A stretch of 64,000 nt of DNA from positions 3,126,925 through 3,190,924 of the forward strand of contig BRON01000002.1 of assembly GCA_024345305.1 (NCBI GenBank), read 5' to 3'. The translations under genes were made by a program, and so were the position numbers. This document shows, piece by piece, positions 23,001 to 33,740 of this stretch. Each line of letters begins with the position of its first letter. The first letter of the stretch is position 1. Source of the DNA: Mrakia gelida. Lineage: Eukaryota > Basidiomycota > Tremellomycetes > Cystofilobasidiales > Mrakiaceae. Below the pieces are notes generated by a model. It worked only from the letters and a program-made list of their open reading frames with translations. It was not told where the DNA came from and made no database searches.

Positions 23001-25750
23001 CTTCTCCATGTCCCACGAGATCTTCCTCCGACTCGATTGGGAGAGCTGAAAAAGCGAGTGTAAGAGGTCGGTCAGCGAACTCGCTCGTTTCAACTCGCGA
23101 CGGTCGTCGGAAGCTGCTAACCTTTCCAAGCAACCCGTTCTCCGTGATAAACCCGATCAGTCCCTTCAGTCTGTTGAGACGATCTCCGATCTGGGTTCGA
23201 AGGTCGAGGATGGCGGGCATGTTCGGCGAGCCTGACGCAAACGAGAAGAGAGAAGACGCGTCAGTGAGGCGTTGGTCGAGATCGAAGAGAAGAAATGAGC
23301 ACGGTCTACTCACTCGACGAAAGTATCTCCGTGCTGACCTGCTCGGCAGCAAGCATGAGGTTTCCGTCGTATCCGGCGAAGAGTTGGAAGGAGAGAGGGT
23401 TCTGCTTTCGAGACAGGGACAAGAACGGAGAGGTTCAGCTCGAGTCGATAAAGAAGGACCAAGATAGTAAACTCACCTCAGGACGATCACCGTAGAAGAT
23501 AGCTTGCTCGATCTTGGACTTCAGACGAGCCGTCGCTGTTGACGCACGACTGTAGAGGAAGAGGGTAGCGCGTCAGCGAGCCTCGTCGTTCTCCTTTGAC
23601 GTCGCTCATTGAAAACCGAGGGAAGGCGACTCACTCTCCGGCATCCTCCAAAGCACCCTTCAGCTTCACTCCAACACTCAGCACTCCGCTATCCTTCGTG
23701 ATCACAACAACCTCAGTTCTCTCGCTCGTCGTCGGCGCGCTGCTCAATCCGATTCCCAAGAACGCGTTTCTCGCTTGATCCTTGAGAGTGATGGCTTCCT
23801 CGTAGGGAGATTCAGTGGTGGAGAGTGAGACAACGAGAATCGAGGAGGGAAGAATGATGAAGGCGGTGTTGGACGAAGGGGGGATGATGAAGGACGGGAG
23901 GGGAAGAGGACGAGGGTCGATGTTCTGAGCGAGGACGACGAAACGGAAGAGAGAAGGTCAGCGGATGGTCCTGCTTCCTGTTTCCACTCTTTGATCGACG
24001 TCTCGAGTCGAGCAGAGGGTAGCTGAAGCGTGACGAGGCTCAAGGGGAAGGAAGAGAAGCGCGGCTCACCATCTTAAACTCGCACCCAACCAACCTCCCC
24101 ACCTCCATCTCCCCACTCCCACCGAACCTCACAATCCCAACCGCAAAACTCCTCTCTTCTCCAACCTTCCCACCTCGCTCATCTCCAAACCCAGCCTTCC
24201 ACCTCCTCTCGTCCACGTAGCTAACCAACACGGCGACCTCTCCCTTCTCCTCCTCCATCACCTCAACTCCATGAAGCTCCAAACTGACATCCAAGCCCGA
24301 CTCTCCACCCTCTCCACCTCCAAGCAAGCTCGAGATACCGTCAAGGATGTTGTGCTCCGAGACGAGGAAGGGCGTTCTCGAGTTGGACGCGAGCCGCCAT
24401 CGTTGGAGGTTGGGCGTGGTGAGGACGAAGATCTCTTGCGAGAGGGGAGCGAGGGCGATGGAGATGGGTGGGTGGTCTGAGGCGGAGTGTTGGGTTGAGG
24501 AGGAGCCGGAGGGGGTGGAGGGGGTGGAGGGCGAGGAGCGGAAGAAGCGTGAGAGGAGACCTGAGGAGGAGGAGGAGGAGCGAGGGAAGGGAGTCGTGGT
24601 GATGGTTGTTCGACCTGAAGGGTGGGAGAGAGTGAGGAGGTGGAGGTGGGCGAAGGAGGTGGTGAGGATGTAGAGTCCGGGCTGAATAAAACCGAGATGT
24701 TGGTGGCAGGGTAGGGGAGGTGGTCAGTTCGAGGCGAGGGCTGAGAGATGAGCTCATCCTCGTCCGTCGACGAGCTGGCCCGATCAAAGACTGAAGAAGA
24801 AGACTCACCTCAACCTCCTTGATATCCATGACATCCTCGTCATCTCCCAGACCAGTGACGTCTCCAGAAACAAATCGCTCCCCACCTCCCACGAGAGCTT
24901 GGCTGACTCCCTCCCAGAATCGGACCTCTCCCTGAGGCGAGACGACGAGGACGCCTGGTTCTCGACCTGCTGGGTGACGAACGAGTTGCGAGTGGCAGAG
25001 AGAAGAGGTTGAGGGGACAGGGAAGGCGTAGAGAGTGGGCGAAGAGGAGTAGGACTTCTGGAAGAGGGCGAATGGAGAAAGCAAAGGGAGGGAAGGAGGA
25101 AGGAGGTGAGCTCGAGTCGGTCGCGTTTTCAAGCTGGCTGGAAGGCTGGATGAAGGACGGAGACGAACCTTGAGGTAGTTCCAGACGAAAAGATAGGAGT
25201 GAGTGATGAGAGTGGCGAATCCAGAGGTAGCGTCCAGAGATCCAGAAAGGGCGGTGGTGTAGAGATCTGAGGGAGGGAGGCGAAGGGAAGGGGAGGAAGG
25301 AGGTGAGGTCAATCAACAGCTCTTCTCGACTCCTTGAGCTCTCGCACGAGATTAAAGCTCACCTGCAGTTTTGAGAAGCTGCTCTACCTCGGCTGGTAGA
25401 CCTCCTTGCTCGAAGACCTCGTGTCTAGCGTCCTTGACCCAGATCTTGCTGTCTCGTCCGTCGCCTCGAGTTTGAGTTGTTGCTCCTCCGTAGTCGGACG
25501 CTGCTCCATCCATCTGCTCGTCTCCTCCCTCAACAGAACCAGCGTACTGAACAACCCGGAGAGAGGAAGAAGCTCGTTGTTGAGCTGGGGGAGGTTGAAG
25601 GGATTGGTTGAAGGAGAGAGGGGAGGAAGGCGAGGAGGAGGATGGAGAGAGAGCTCCGTTGAAGGAGGGAGGAGCTGGGGAAGGAGATCCTGTCGCTCCT
25701 GCTTTACGAGCTGGGCGTCGACGAGGAGTACCCGTGGTGGAAGAAAACAT
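20078..25750 (-). CDS. NUP133: nucleoporin Nup133 (Y-complex scaffold)
   Basis: Component of the Nup84/Nup107 Y-complex of the nuclear pore. The start at 25750 gives MFSSTTGTPRRRPARKAGAT, a basic disordered head, then WVKDARHEVFEQGGLPAEV followed by DLYTTALSGSLDATSGFATL and FVWNYLK, the start of the Nup133-type beta-propeller. Propeller blades follow (YAFPVPSTSSLCHSQLVRHP, FVLTTPNLQRWRLASN, FIILPSSILVVSLSTTES). The C-terminal half is alpha-helical and includes ASTKYGILRSESLLEPWTCT and many short exons, ending LTEWAGEVERLIKEGEESDE and a TAG at 20080-20078. More than ten introns split about 1,300 codons. Nup155/Nup170 shares the fold, but the short acidic C-terminus and the LSGSLDATSGF motif fit Nup133 better. 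A few internal exon borders are unresolved. Confidence 0.82.
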
Positions 25751-25944
25751 CCAGAAGCTGTCTCTGTGGGTTCTTTGGGGGTTGGAATCGAGATGGGGGG
25801 TGGAAGCGAACGGGACGAAGCTGAGCTCGAAAGGATGAAAGCGAAATCTCGTTGAGCTCCCCTCCTCCTTCCCTCCGTCCGCATCTTCCCTTCTCTTTCT
25901 TTCTTTGTTCTCGCCGTATCGCTCCTTTACAGCTACCTGGAATC
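25751..25944. promoter_or_regulatory. divergent promoter, NUP133 / F-box-like A2
   Basis: 194 bases between divergent start codons. The plus-strand side is pyrimidine-rich (CCTCCTTCCCTCCGTCC). No specific element identified. Confidence 0.45.
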
Positions 25945-27151
25945 ATGTCAATTGCTGTGAGCTCAAAGAATCGCCAACTTTGGAAGGCTGGATCGCTCAA
26001 GCTGACCTCTTCCCTCGCCCTCCCTCCTCCGCCTCGACCCTCTCCTTCTTCAGCGATCTCTTCCTTGGGAGATGCTTCAGCACATCTTCTCCCATTGCGA
26101 TCAACCTACCCTCGCCGCCATCTCCCTCGTCTCCTTCGCCTGCTGGGAACTCGCGAGTCCCATCCTCTACGAAACAGTGAAGATCGTCAACTTGGACGGA
26201 CTTGCCTCCCTCTTCTACCTCATGAGCTCGCTCTTCCCCTCCTCTTCTTTCCTTTTCGTCGAGGCTGATCACTCTACCGCTGTAATCATCGTATCGCAGG
26301 AACCCTCTCTCCCCTCCGATCGTCTTCGCTCATCCCCATCCCTCCTCGGTCGAATCAAGACGCTCTCGCCCGAGCTCCAAACCACGACTCAGACGAGAGG
26401 ACCTCCCTTCGATCTTCCCGAAGACGAGTACGAGACCGAGGATCAAAACGCGATAAGACTTGGAAGTCCACCCCTCGTCTCTTCCCTCCCCGAACCTCAT
26501 CGGCTCCTCTCTTTTACGAGCTCGACAGGAACGAGGTCCCTTCCTCTTCACCACCTCATCCTCCCCAACTGGACGTACCGAACCCCCGTCCTTCAGGACT
26601 TCTTCCCCAGTCAAATCTTTCCCTTCCTCAACCCCACCACCGTCTTCTTCCGAAGGATCTCTACCTGTCCAGCTCAACAAGCCTGCTGGATCTACGAGGA
26701 GTCGCCCGTCCCATGGTGCAGCACGGGAGGTTACTACTCCTCCGTTTTTCTCTCCAGATGGACGAACCTCGAACGAATCTCGATGGAAGGGATGAGCGTT
26801 CTTTGCGAGGGGGACGAACGTTTTCAGGAGGATTGGTGGCAAGAGTCTCCCTGTTCGATCTGGGCGGAAGAACATCTCGAGGAGGGGCGGAAGAGAGGGT
26901 TCGAGTTGGTGTTCGATTTCGCGTTCGGTCCTTGGAGCTTCGAGGACCTGACCAAGGGTTCTTCCGGCGCTCGAGACAAGACGTTGTCGATTTTGGATCT
27001 AGGAGGCCTGGGGGAGGAGATGGTGAGGTTGATGCCCGGTCTGAAGGTTGTGGTGAAGGTGAAGGAAGGAGACGAGGGAGTCGCAGAGGAGGCCATCGCG
27101 AAGGGTGCGGAGGAGTGGATGCAGCCTTTCATCACAGTCGAGGTCGTTTAG
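25945..27151 (+). CDS. F-box-like protein, family A copy 2 (former intron retained in frame)
   Basis: Exon 1 is four codons (MSIA, 25945-25956), followed by GTGAGC and an acceptor near 26031; exon 2 starts RSLPWEMLQHIFSHCDQPTL. SLVSFACWELASPILYETV and NLDGLASLFYL complete the family A F-box-like region. In the sister copies a GTGAGT donor follows directly. Here the same position (26222) reads ATGAGC, and the frame runs on through 78 nt (26 codons, no stop) into the old acceptor at 26299, where EPSLPSDRLRSSPS resumes homology. The rest is open to TAG at 27151, with VFLSRWTNLERI matching the WTDLERV box of its relatives. The protein is about 370 residues if read through. Skp1 binding and an SCF role are inferred from the motif only. 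Confidence 0.78.
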
Positions 27152-27669
27152 CTTTTCATTACGCTCTTATGCACGTTTTTGATTCACCTCGAATCGACTT
27201 TGGAGAAAGGGGGGAGGAGGCAGAGGCTCAGCTTCGAGAACCAGTCGCGTCGAAGGGACGCGTTTTGTTCGTCGCTCTTCGCTGAGGACCGCTCCAGCGC
27301 AAGATCAAGAACGCGTGCGAGAGTAATGAATCATATCAAGTGTGCTGCAGCGTCGGGCTTTACGATTCCCTTCCTGAGGACGAGGAGTCGCAGGCGGCGA
27401 GTCTGCTTCTCGACGCGTCGATCCTCGTCCTCTCCTCCGTGCCGCCTCGACGAAGCAACACGACGACCATCACATCTGCATCAACCTAAGCCAGCCCAAT
27501 CATTTGGTCCAAGATGGGTATCAACGGCTCAGGCTCATGTCGAACAAGGTAATCTTGTGGGACGAGGAAAGGGAGACATGTCGTTTTGATACCTTTCCGA
27601 GTTACAGCGACTGTGGGAGACGAGAGGTCGTTATCGTTATCGTTACTGGACTATGTACGACAAAAACTA
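27152..27669. other. intergenic between convergent F-box-like genes
   Basis: 518 bases between copies A2 (plus) and B2 (minus). The right part carries the GTTATC repeat that mirrors the flank of copy B1 at 15850, marking the edge of the inverted duplication. No gene recognised. Confidence 0.5.
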
Positions 27670-28730
27670 CTACTCGATACCCTCGAACTTCCCCTCCGTG
27701 CCGTCCTCCGAAACAAAAGCGAACAACGGAAGAAGCCTCCTCTCCAACGACGACAATCCTCGAGCGACTCTCCCGCTGACCTCCTCTCTAAAACTCTCCT
27801 CCATCTCGGGTGCGAACTCTCCACTGATCCTGAACTCGATCCTCTCGACGTCCGCTAGGAATCGCTCGTCCTCCTTCAGATCCGATGGGAGGAAGAGCGC
27901 CATGGCTGACTTGACTCCTGCCTTGTCTGAACAAGCGGGGACTTCGACGACGAGGACTTTGAAGGACAAGCCCGAGCAGGAGACTTTTCCGCTTCCATCA
28001 GCAGCCTTGTCACTCCAGAGGCAGTCACGGAAGACTATCCTCTCGAGGTTCTCCCACGACTGAGGATCGAACCCGAGGTGCTCAGCGAGGGTCCAACCGT
28101 AACCAAAGTCGATGATAGGAAACCGGTCACCCCAGTATGATTCCCGTTCTCGGTGATTGGCGACGAGTTGGGCGATGGGGAGTTGGGAGAGGATGTGTTT
28201 GAGAGGAGAACGGTGGGAGCCGGAAAGTTGGAAGCACTCGAGGAAGAGGGTCGAGCAGCGAGGGAGGAGGAGGGAGGGAATTTGGAAGTCTGGCTCGAGA
28301 AGGGAGCGAAGAGAGAGGAGTTGGTTAGAACAAGAAGCTGGAGATGTCTCTTAGATGCAACAGCATGAAGCGATGTGAATGGGAAGAGCTAACCTTCCCA
28401 GGGAATCACCTCGTTGTGAACTCCTCCTCCGAGCCTGAGCTCTCGAACGAACGACCCAACCTTGAGCCCTCTCGTCGTCTTCGTTCCCTGCCCGAAAAGG
28501 CCCCCCAGACCGAACAACCTCTTCCAATGGGTGGTGGCTGTTGACCTGCTCTCCATTCCAGTGAGATCCACAATTCGGTAGAGCAGAGGGATTCCGAGGT
28601 CGTTGAGAAGGGTGCAGGTTCGAAGGACGGCCGCTCGTTGAGGAGATCGAGGAGTATCGAGGAGGACGAGTTTGAGGATCTCGAGGAGGACGTCCGAGGG
28701 AAGGGAGGCGAGGGTTCGTCGGCTGGCCAT
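27670..28730 (-). CDS. F-box-like protein, family B copy 2 (intact)
   Basis: Two exons. Exon 1 from ATG 28730 encodes MASRRTLASLPSDVLLEILK, LVLLDTPRSPQRAAVLRTCT and LNDLGIPLLYRIVDLTGMES, a clear F-box-like helix set, then FVRELRLGGG. A GTTAGC donor is joined to an acceptor that opens exon 2 at 28289 with DFQIPSLLLPRCSTLFLEC. The frame stays open through ENLERIVFRDCLWSDKAADG and SCSGLSFKVLVVEVPACSDK to the stop at 27670; the distance from codon 28287 to 27969 is an exact multiple of three. Length is about 320 residues. Against copy B1 (14761) it shares gene structure, intron position and most of its sequence but has no frameshift. Divergent with copy A3 at 28929. Confidence 0.82.
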
Positions 28731-28928
28731 GGTTTGAGCTCGGAGTAGACCAGATGGAAGGAAGGGAGAAGGAAGAAGTGAAGGGAAGGGAAGGGGAAGA
28801 TGGACGTCGAGCTCAAACTCACGAGTTCGTCGAGCTCGCCTTCTTGTCCTCCAGCGGCTTCTTCCCCTTCTCGCACTTTTCCTCGGATCCACTCCAAACC
28901 TCTTCCCAGACCCTCTCGAGATTCAACT
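28731..28928. promoter_or_regulatory. shared promoter of divergent F-box-like pair 2
   Basis: 198 bases between divergent start codons, homologous in inverse orientation to 14561-14760. Pyrimidine-rich tracts flank both starts. Confidence 0.6.
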
Positions 28929-30118
28929 ATGTCTACCGACGTGAGCGCAACTCGTTTTGCTCTCAGTCTGCAGTCGTACGAGTAGATTCTGTTGAGCTCA
29001 CCTTCCCTCCTTCCCTCCCTCCTCCTCCCTCCCTCCAGCTCTCCTCCCCCTCTTCGAACACCTCCAACGACCCCGTGATCCTTCCCTGGGAGACGCTTGG
29101 CCACATCTTTTCTTTCTGCGACCGACCCACGCTGGTCGCTCTCTCGCTCGTCTCGTTCGGATGCTGGGAACTCGCGGGACCGATCCTGTATCAGAACGTC
29201 GAGATCGTTCACTTGGACGGACTCGCCTCCCTCTTCTTCGTCGTGAGTTGAACTCCCTCTTTTTTTTGGAGAGCAATCGAGACTCGGAGTTGAAGTTGGA
29301 GCTTGAGGTATATCGATGGATTGAAGGTCTTACAGCGAGGACAGAACTGACCCTCTCGTTCCTCTGTCACTTCAGGACGTCGTCCCTTCCTCCCTTCGTC
29401 TCCAACAAGCCCCCTCCCTCCTCTCTCGAATCCGAGTCCTCGTCGTTGACATCCGAAGCCAAGATCAGAAGAGGGAACCGATCTTTGATCTGCCATCCGT
29501 CAACGAGGAAGAGGAGGAGGACTTCGGCGGTTGCTCCCTCCTCCTCCCCCATCGACTCCTCGCCTTCACCTCGTCCCCTCTCCTCATCCGATCCCTCATC
29601 CTTCCTTTCGGACATAACGACCACTCTTCGGCTTCCTGGCTCTTCAACTCTTCCCCTACCTTTCTCCCATCGAGGTCCTCCATATCTCCGTCTCCTACAA
29701 GCGCCACCCTTGGTTCTACACCTCGATGTACTCGCCTACGGACTTCCTCGCTCGCTGGACCGACCTCGAACGAGTCACCTGGGTAGGGTGCTGCCTCACC
29801 ATCATCCCCCCCTCACCGGACGCGTACAGGGAGGATCCGCTCTACTCGTTCTGGAGGCCGCCTCTCGAGGAGAATGGGAAGCGACCGCTCGAGATGGTCT
29901 TCACCTGGGACGCCACCTTTGGGGAGGAAGCTCTTGGATTCCGACTGAAGGTGGGAGGGGTGTCCCAAGAGCTGGCGAGTGCGGTTGATTTGAGGGTGGT
30001 CTTGACGGTGCGGAAGGAGGAGGAAAAGGTCGCGAAGGAAGAGGTTGAGAAACTGGACGAGTGGAGCAAGAAGTTGGTGAGAGTGAGCACGCAGTTGGTG
30101 AGGGTGAAATTAGTCTAG
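28929..30118 (+). pseudogene. F-box-like protein, family A copy 3 (frameshifted)
   Basis: Exon 1 (28929-28940) is MSTD. Exon 2 (29039-29242) encodes VILPWETLGHIFSFCDRPTL, SLVSFGCWELAGPILYQNV and HLDGLASLFFV. Exon 3 starts at 29376 with DVVPSSLRLQQAPSLLSRIR, and the frame is good to SLILPFGHNDHSSASW near 29640. After this the homologous sequence (LFPYLSPIEV, then RWTDLERVTW) continues in another frame, open to TAG at 30118. The frame entering at 29376 and the frame used from 29648 on differ, with no GT..AG pair between to rescue it. Relative to copy A1 about a dozen residues are missing here, so a deletion that shifted the frame is likely. Read normally, the product would end soon after with about 50 unrelated residues. 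Confidence 0.75.
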
Positions 30119-30160
30119 TGATGCTCGATTTGGTCCACGCGTGTATGAGATCTCTTGCTT

Positions 30161-31021
30161 CTAAAGATGGTGGCCGTGCTGCGAGGGCGAACTTGAGTCG
30201 GAAAGGTTGGAGGAAGCAGGCAGAGACGCGTCGAGGGTCGCGTTCTGCTCTTTTCTTGCCTCGAGTTGTCTTGGCCATGCTTTCTGGACGTCGCCCATCA
30301 TCCAGCTCGAGGAGTATGATACGAGAAGCGAGCGAGAAGGTTGTAACAAATAAGTGCATACAAAAGTAAACAGCGTCCCCCCTCCGAGCCGTCTTGAGCC
30401 CGAAACAAGACTCACGTCCATTACGGCGAGGTGATCAAGAGATAGTTGGATGGCCAGGGCCTGGCATGTCGTCTCCAAGAGCTCTGTCGTCAACGATCGA
30501 TCTCGCGTCGCGAAGCGTCCGAAGGACGAACCACCAGAGAGCAGCAAGAGAGCGGAAGTCCAGGGGTTGTTGAGACCTCCAGGAACTGCCAGTCGGTAGG
30601 CCCTGACACTGTCGGGAAGATAGAGATGGGCGACCTCGGCCTGCGAAGAAGAGAAGAGGGTAGAAAGACGTCAGCGAAGAGTTCGGGATTTAGAAGGATG
30701 ACAGGTAGGTCGAAGACACTCGCAGTGAGAACGTCGAAGTCTGGACCACCACCGTTATCCCAGGCATCCATCTGCAAAGGGAGGGAGAAGACGTGGTCAG
30801 ACACGGGGACTAGAAAAGAAGGGCCAAAGAACGAGGAGGCGAGAAGAGCTCACCGTCTTGTCAATCCTCGCTCTCTCCTTCGCAACTCGTTTCTTCACAC
30901 TCAGAGACGGGGTCTTCTTCGATCCGTTCCTCGTGAGGAGATAATCTGCGATCATTCTCTCATAGGCTCTGTCCTTGAGTCCGAGAGAGGAGGCGATCTC
31001 GTCGGCGGTAAGGGTAGACAT
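30161..31021 (-). CDS. unrecognised protein with a GC-AG intron; 3' exon uncertain
   Basis: Exon 1 from ATG 31021 gives MSTLTADEIASSLGLKDRAY and a basic stretch (KKRVAKERARIDKT) up to a GTGAGC donor. Exon 2 (MDAWDNGGGPDFDVLT) starts after an acceptor near 30775. The only join that keeps a protein-like frame uses a GCGAGT donor at 30723 and an acceptor at 30641, giving LTAEVAHLYLPDSVRAYRLA, then LNNPWTSALLLLSGGSSFGR and ALAIQLSLDHLAVMD. After VMD either the frame runs on to a stop at 30161, or another GTGAGT intron follows; the read-through part looks less protein-like. About 150 well-supported residues. I recognise no family. Confidence 0.6.
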
Positions 31022-31282
31022 CGAACGATCGAAGGGGGAATCGAGGTGACCTCGAACGAAGAGGTGTTGAAGGGGAGGGTTGGACCTCGGGAAGGGATGA
31101 AGGTGAAGATTTGAGATGTCGAGAGGGATCTCAGGAGGCCAATGAGACGATTTCGAGAGTATAGATCGAGAAAAGAAGTGGAAGAGGGGAAACGAGAGCT
31201 CTTGAACGTCAAGAACGAACTCGCAAGAAATGACCTTCGTCGTCTTCTTGATCCCAAACGACGAGCCTCTCCCAGCGAGAAG
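31022..31282. promoter_or_regulatory. divergent promoter between two short genes
   Basis: 261 bases between divergent start codons at 31021 (minus) and 31283 (plus). No distinct element recognised. Confidence 0.4.
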
Positions 31283-32249
31283 ATGTCAACATCCATTCCC
31301 TCTCTCCCATCTCTACCTCTCCTCTCCCTCTCGAACGTCCCTCTCTCCTTCACCCTCCCTCCCTCGACTTCCGCCATCACCAACACGACCGGAACCGCTC
31401 TCAACCCATCCACCCTCCGAGTCCCTTCCTCTCGTTCCTCCCGTCGTCCTCCCCCACCAACCTCTTCTCGAGGAGGCAGATCTGGATCTCGAAGAAGCAC
31501 ACCCATAGCTTCATCCTCAGGGCCTTCAGCTTCGTCCAGAGGAACCGAGGGAGAAGCAGGACGAACCCATGGAACTCGAGCTTGGGCGGAAGCGAATGCG
31601 AGAGGAGGGTTGGAACGAGCTTTGAACGGGAGGTTGCCGTTTGGGATGGATCTCGTACAGGAGGAGAGGGATCTCAGTGACGAAGAGGACGAGTGGGAGG
31701 ATAAAGTACGTTGCGTCGAGACTCTGAGCCTCTTGGGAAGGGATAGGAGCGGGAGGGAAGGGAAGGAACGATGTTGAGCTCGAGCTGACCAGCCCCCTTC
31801 CCTCTCTCTCTACCTCCTCTCGCCTCTCTTTTTTACTTTGTTCTACCGACAGAACCAGAACATTTGCGAGTTTGGTCACACCTTCCTCATCCCCTTCGGC
31901 TTCCGAAAGACTCAAGAAGAGATCGATGCTGTCGTACGTTCTCGTTCCTCTCTGTTCCTCGCGTTCCATCCTTTCCCTTTCGCGTCTTCTGACCTTTCAC
32001 CCTGCCCCTATTTGTTCGTCTTTGCAGCAATCCCGCTCCCCATCCCCTTCTCCACCCTCGAACGCCGAGGATCTCAACTCAGGCCAAGATCCTATCGCCC
32101 AAGGAGGAAGAGCGAACACGGACTCGTCCGACACGGAGGAGGATCCCGACGAGCAGCCTGACCTCGACGCGGATGTGGAGGATGCGGATGAGAGCGTCGA
32201 AGCGAGTGGGGAGGAGGAGGAGAGTAACGGGAGCATGGCGTCGGGGTGA
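31283..32249 (+). CDS. acidic-tailed protein, possible APC/C subunit Apc15/Mnd2-like
   Basis: Three exons: 31283-31705 (GTACGT donor), a middle exon starting after an acceptor near 31850 (NQNICEFGHTFLIPFGFRKT, EEIDAV, GTACGT donor), and a last exon to TGA 32249. The protein has about 250 residues. It starts MSTSIPSLPSLPLLSLSNVP, continues through a Ser/Arg-rich low-complexity region and LVQEERDLSDEEDEWEDK, and ends in a very acidic tail (EEDPDEQPDLDADVEDADES). The MST.PSL start, the short FGxxxLIPxGxxKTxxE element and the acidic tail resemble the general plan of Apc15/Mnd2 subunits of the anaphase-promoting complex. This is a weak, pattern-level match; the gene model itself is better supported than the name. 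Confidence 0.5.
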
Positions 32250-32666
32250 GCTGGGACGAGTGGGATGCGGCGGAGGGAGGAGGGATGCGGCGGAGGGAAC
32301 TGACGATCTTGATGACTTGAAACGCTACGAAGGAATGGATTTGCTCCCGAGAGGACTGAGGAGACGAAGGAAGAGATGTAGAAGTCGTGGGTGTCTCGAT
32401 GAGCTCTATCGATCGTCGAAGATGGTGCTGCTGCAGCGACCTGATGAGACACGACGCGACGCGCGACGCAAGCTTCTAAAACCTTACCTTTCGTTGTGGA
32501 TAACTCTTTGCATTCTTCGCTGGCGGCACGCTCAGCACTCAAAAGACCTACCATCTCTTACGCTCAGAGAACGTGCCATGACGACCGTCGACCCCTGCTC
32601 TTTCAGATCGCGAGGAAGACGGAGTTGCCCTTTTGACTCCCATCTTCTCCCTCTCCTCTTCTCAGC
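32250..32666. other. intergenic between tandem plus-strand genes
   Basis: 417 bases holding the 3' flank of the acidic-tailed protein gene and the promoter of the next gene. A short direct repeat GGGATGCGGCGGAGGGA lies at about 32261-32300. No gene recognised. Confidence 0.45.
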
Positions 32667-33740
32667 ATGCCCATCCTCAACTCTCTGTTCCCAGAATCCT
32701 CCTTCTGGTCAGTAAGGTACCCTCAAACGCCATCGTCAGACCTCAACCACTGACCCTTCTCGTCTTCCTTCAACAGGACGGACAAAGTCGAACTTGACGT
32801 GAGCTCCACCTCACGCCCTCCAGTCCTCTCCTCCTCCTCGAGACTGACCTCGTCTACTCTTTTTGTACCAAAAGGTCAAAGAACCTTTCCCCGATGCCTC
32901 GACGTACAACTTGATCCTCAACAGTCGCACCGCTGTGGTCTGCCGACTGAGGACTAGCTTCTCGTCCGCCAACGCTATCGGTCTCAGCGAAGGAGATCGC
33001 GTTCACCTCTTCATGCAGTGTCATCCGTTCGGCGATCGTAGTGAAATATTCGTCGAGTATATGACCAAGCTTGGGACGATTGATTTCAATGTGAGTCTCG
33101 AGGGAAACTCGAGAAGAGAAGCTGTTGGAGTCGAATCGGCTGTCGCGAGCTCGTCTTCTGACCGACCCTCCTTCCTTCGCTTCGTCGTTCAAAACAACAG
33201 CATCCAGTCCTCGATATCAGTCATGTCAACCTCCCCTCGGCCATCTTCGTCATCTTCTGGGCTGTGATGCACGAAGGGAACGAGGAGGCAGCGAAGGAGA
33301 GGAAGCGAATCAGAGAAACCACGGGTCCCAACCCTCGCAGAGTGTGAGTCGCTTCCGAGCGCTCTTCGTCGACCTCGAGCTTTGACAGTGCTGACTACAC
33401 ACCTTTCCTCCTTCCCTCGTGTCTTCGCAGCCCTGGGTTCGTCTACATCCACGGCAAAACCCACCCCGAACGAGACCTCTCCGTCCTCCGAACGCCTCTC
33501 CTCCTCCTCGCCTTCGCCCTCTTCGTGTTCTGGTACGGCCCTGCGGACTTCGGGAAGGACGTGGGAGGGATCCTATCGAGACTCGGCACTGGTCTCAACG
33601 AGTACCTTGAGGAAGGAGCGGAGGGACGTGCTGAGGTGAGGAGGGCGAGGGAGATCGCGAGGGCGAATCAGGGTTGGGCTGGCGACTTCGAGTTCCTCTT
33701 GGACTACTTTAGGAGGCTTAGAGCATGGGTTGATATCTGA
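32667..33740 (+). CDS. predicted membrane protein, unrecognised
   Basis: Five or six short exons. The start gives MPILNSLFPESSFW, spliced at TG|G to TDKVELD and then VKEPFPDASTYNLILNSRTA, SEGDRVHLFMQCHPFGDRSE and YMTKLGTIDFN. After another intron come HPVLDISHVNLPSAIFVIFW and KRIRETTGPNPRR, then PGFVYIHGKTHPERDLSVLR. A strong hydrophobic segment, TPLLLLAFALFVFWYG, follows, and a charged helix (GAEGRAEVRRAREIARANQG) leads to the C-terminus RRLRAWVDI. About 260 residues, probably one or two membrane spans. Correct phase at every junction supports the model. I recognise no domain. Confidence 0.65.

Larger units (their letters stand above)
27628..30118. repeat. inverted segmental duplication, arm 2
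   Basis: Mirror copy of 13321-15870: family B gene on the minus strand, about 200 bp promoter, family A gene on the plus strand, and the shared GTTATC flank at the left edge. About 11.8 kb containing the arrestin, NUP133 and F-box A2 genes lies between the arms. Confidence 0.75.
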
